From Obelidium mucronatum (Eukaryota > Chytridiomycota > Chytridiomycetes > Chytridiales > Chytriomycetaceae), in NCBI GenBank assembly GCA_025765595.1, contig JAIVFH010000252.1, positions 1 through 38,765 of the forward strand: a DNA stretch of 38,765 nt. The letters run 5' to 3'. Of the stretch, positions 38,711 to 38,765 are shown one piece after another. The notes beneath the pieces are model-generated. The model worked only from the letters and a program-made list of their open reading frames with translations, did not search any database and was not told the origin of the DNA. A program made the translations under genes and the position numbers. Numbering within the stretch: the first letter of the stretch is position 1; every line of letters begins with the position of its first letter.

Positions 38711-38765
38711 CAATGTGCGTTTATTAAGAACCATCATAATGATAAAATTTAGTTTTTTTTTGGCA

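Larger units (their letters stand above)
36183..38765 (-). repeat. Right arm of the long inverted repeat
   Basis: Mirror of 25,804-23,116, continuing to the end of the window. It differs by having four 71-bp units and only one tRNA-like sequence so far. Length differences lie mainly in the satellite and in the tRNA-like end. Confidence 0.9.

Overview
The window looks like nuclear DNA of a fungus, and an early-diverging (chytrid-like) lineage is plausible. Genes carry short introns (46-123 nt) with GT..AG borders and CTAAC/CTGAC-type branch sites. The recognisable housekeeping genes are eukaryotic: COQ3, a LETM1-family gene, and ribosomal proteins eL34 and eL28. Plant-type LRRs, a Crinkler-like nuclease-kinase protein and piggyBac, Harbinger, pogo and LINE remnants fit such a genome. 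The species assignment is inference.

Region by region. 0.2-12.7 kb is gene-dense: tRNA-Ala(CGC), a two-TM coiled-coil gene, COQ3 (4 exons), a tandem-GNAT gene with one extra base, an AAA-ATPase-like pseudogene, a LETM1-type gene, an F-box/LRR gene, a PD-(D/E)XK-kinase effector-like gene, a 719-bp piggyBac-type element with TTAA duplications, a small unknown gene, RPL34, RPL28 (with an apparent 1-nt frameshift) and a small spliced gene with a SARAH-like helix. 13.2-14.1 kb is a second copy of the two-TM gene together with a broken-off piece of COQ3. 14.2-18.6 kb holds two copies of a composite repeat: a tRNA-like head, an array of a 15-bp AGCGCT satellite, an AT-rich body and a second tRNA-like head. 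Between them lies a partial copy of the ends seen at 23 and 38 kb. 18.9-22.5 kb is a compact island of three spliced, unrecognised genes (+, -, +) whose ends lie only 34-40 bp apart.

23.1-38.8 kb is the most striking part. Two inverted arms of at least 2.6 kb (about 23,116-25,804 and 36,183-38,765) flank a 10.4-kb core. Each arm carries, from outside to inside, a tRNA-like sequence, 71-bp tandem repeats, a GC-rich segment, a 15-bp satellite array, small palindromes and one intact gene of about 186 codons reading outward. The arms are nearly identical in the GC-rich part. Their genes differ mainly in a central segment, mostly at amino-acid-changing sites. The core is a graveyard of other elements: a LINE with ORF1 and an APE endonuclease joined by a TAATG stop-start overlap but lacking reverse transcriptase, two pogo-like transposase pieces sharing a Cys-rich tail, and the N-terminal half of a Harbinger-type transposase running in frame into the pogo-like sequence. 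The right arm runs off the window, so the outer boundary of the structure is not visible.

How things relate: one N-terminal coiled-coil module (about 85 residues) is shared by the two two-TM genes and the nuclease-kinase gene, and COQ3 3' fragments sit beside the two-TM copies, so local segmental duplication and module exchange have shaped the left half. The same satellite, tRNA-like heads and palindromes link the middle repeats to the inverted arms. Reading frames, exon phases and repeats were worked out by eye; no database search was possible.
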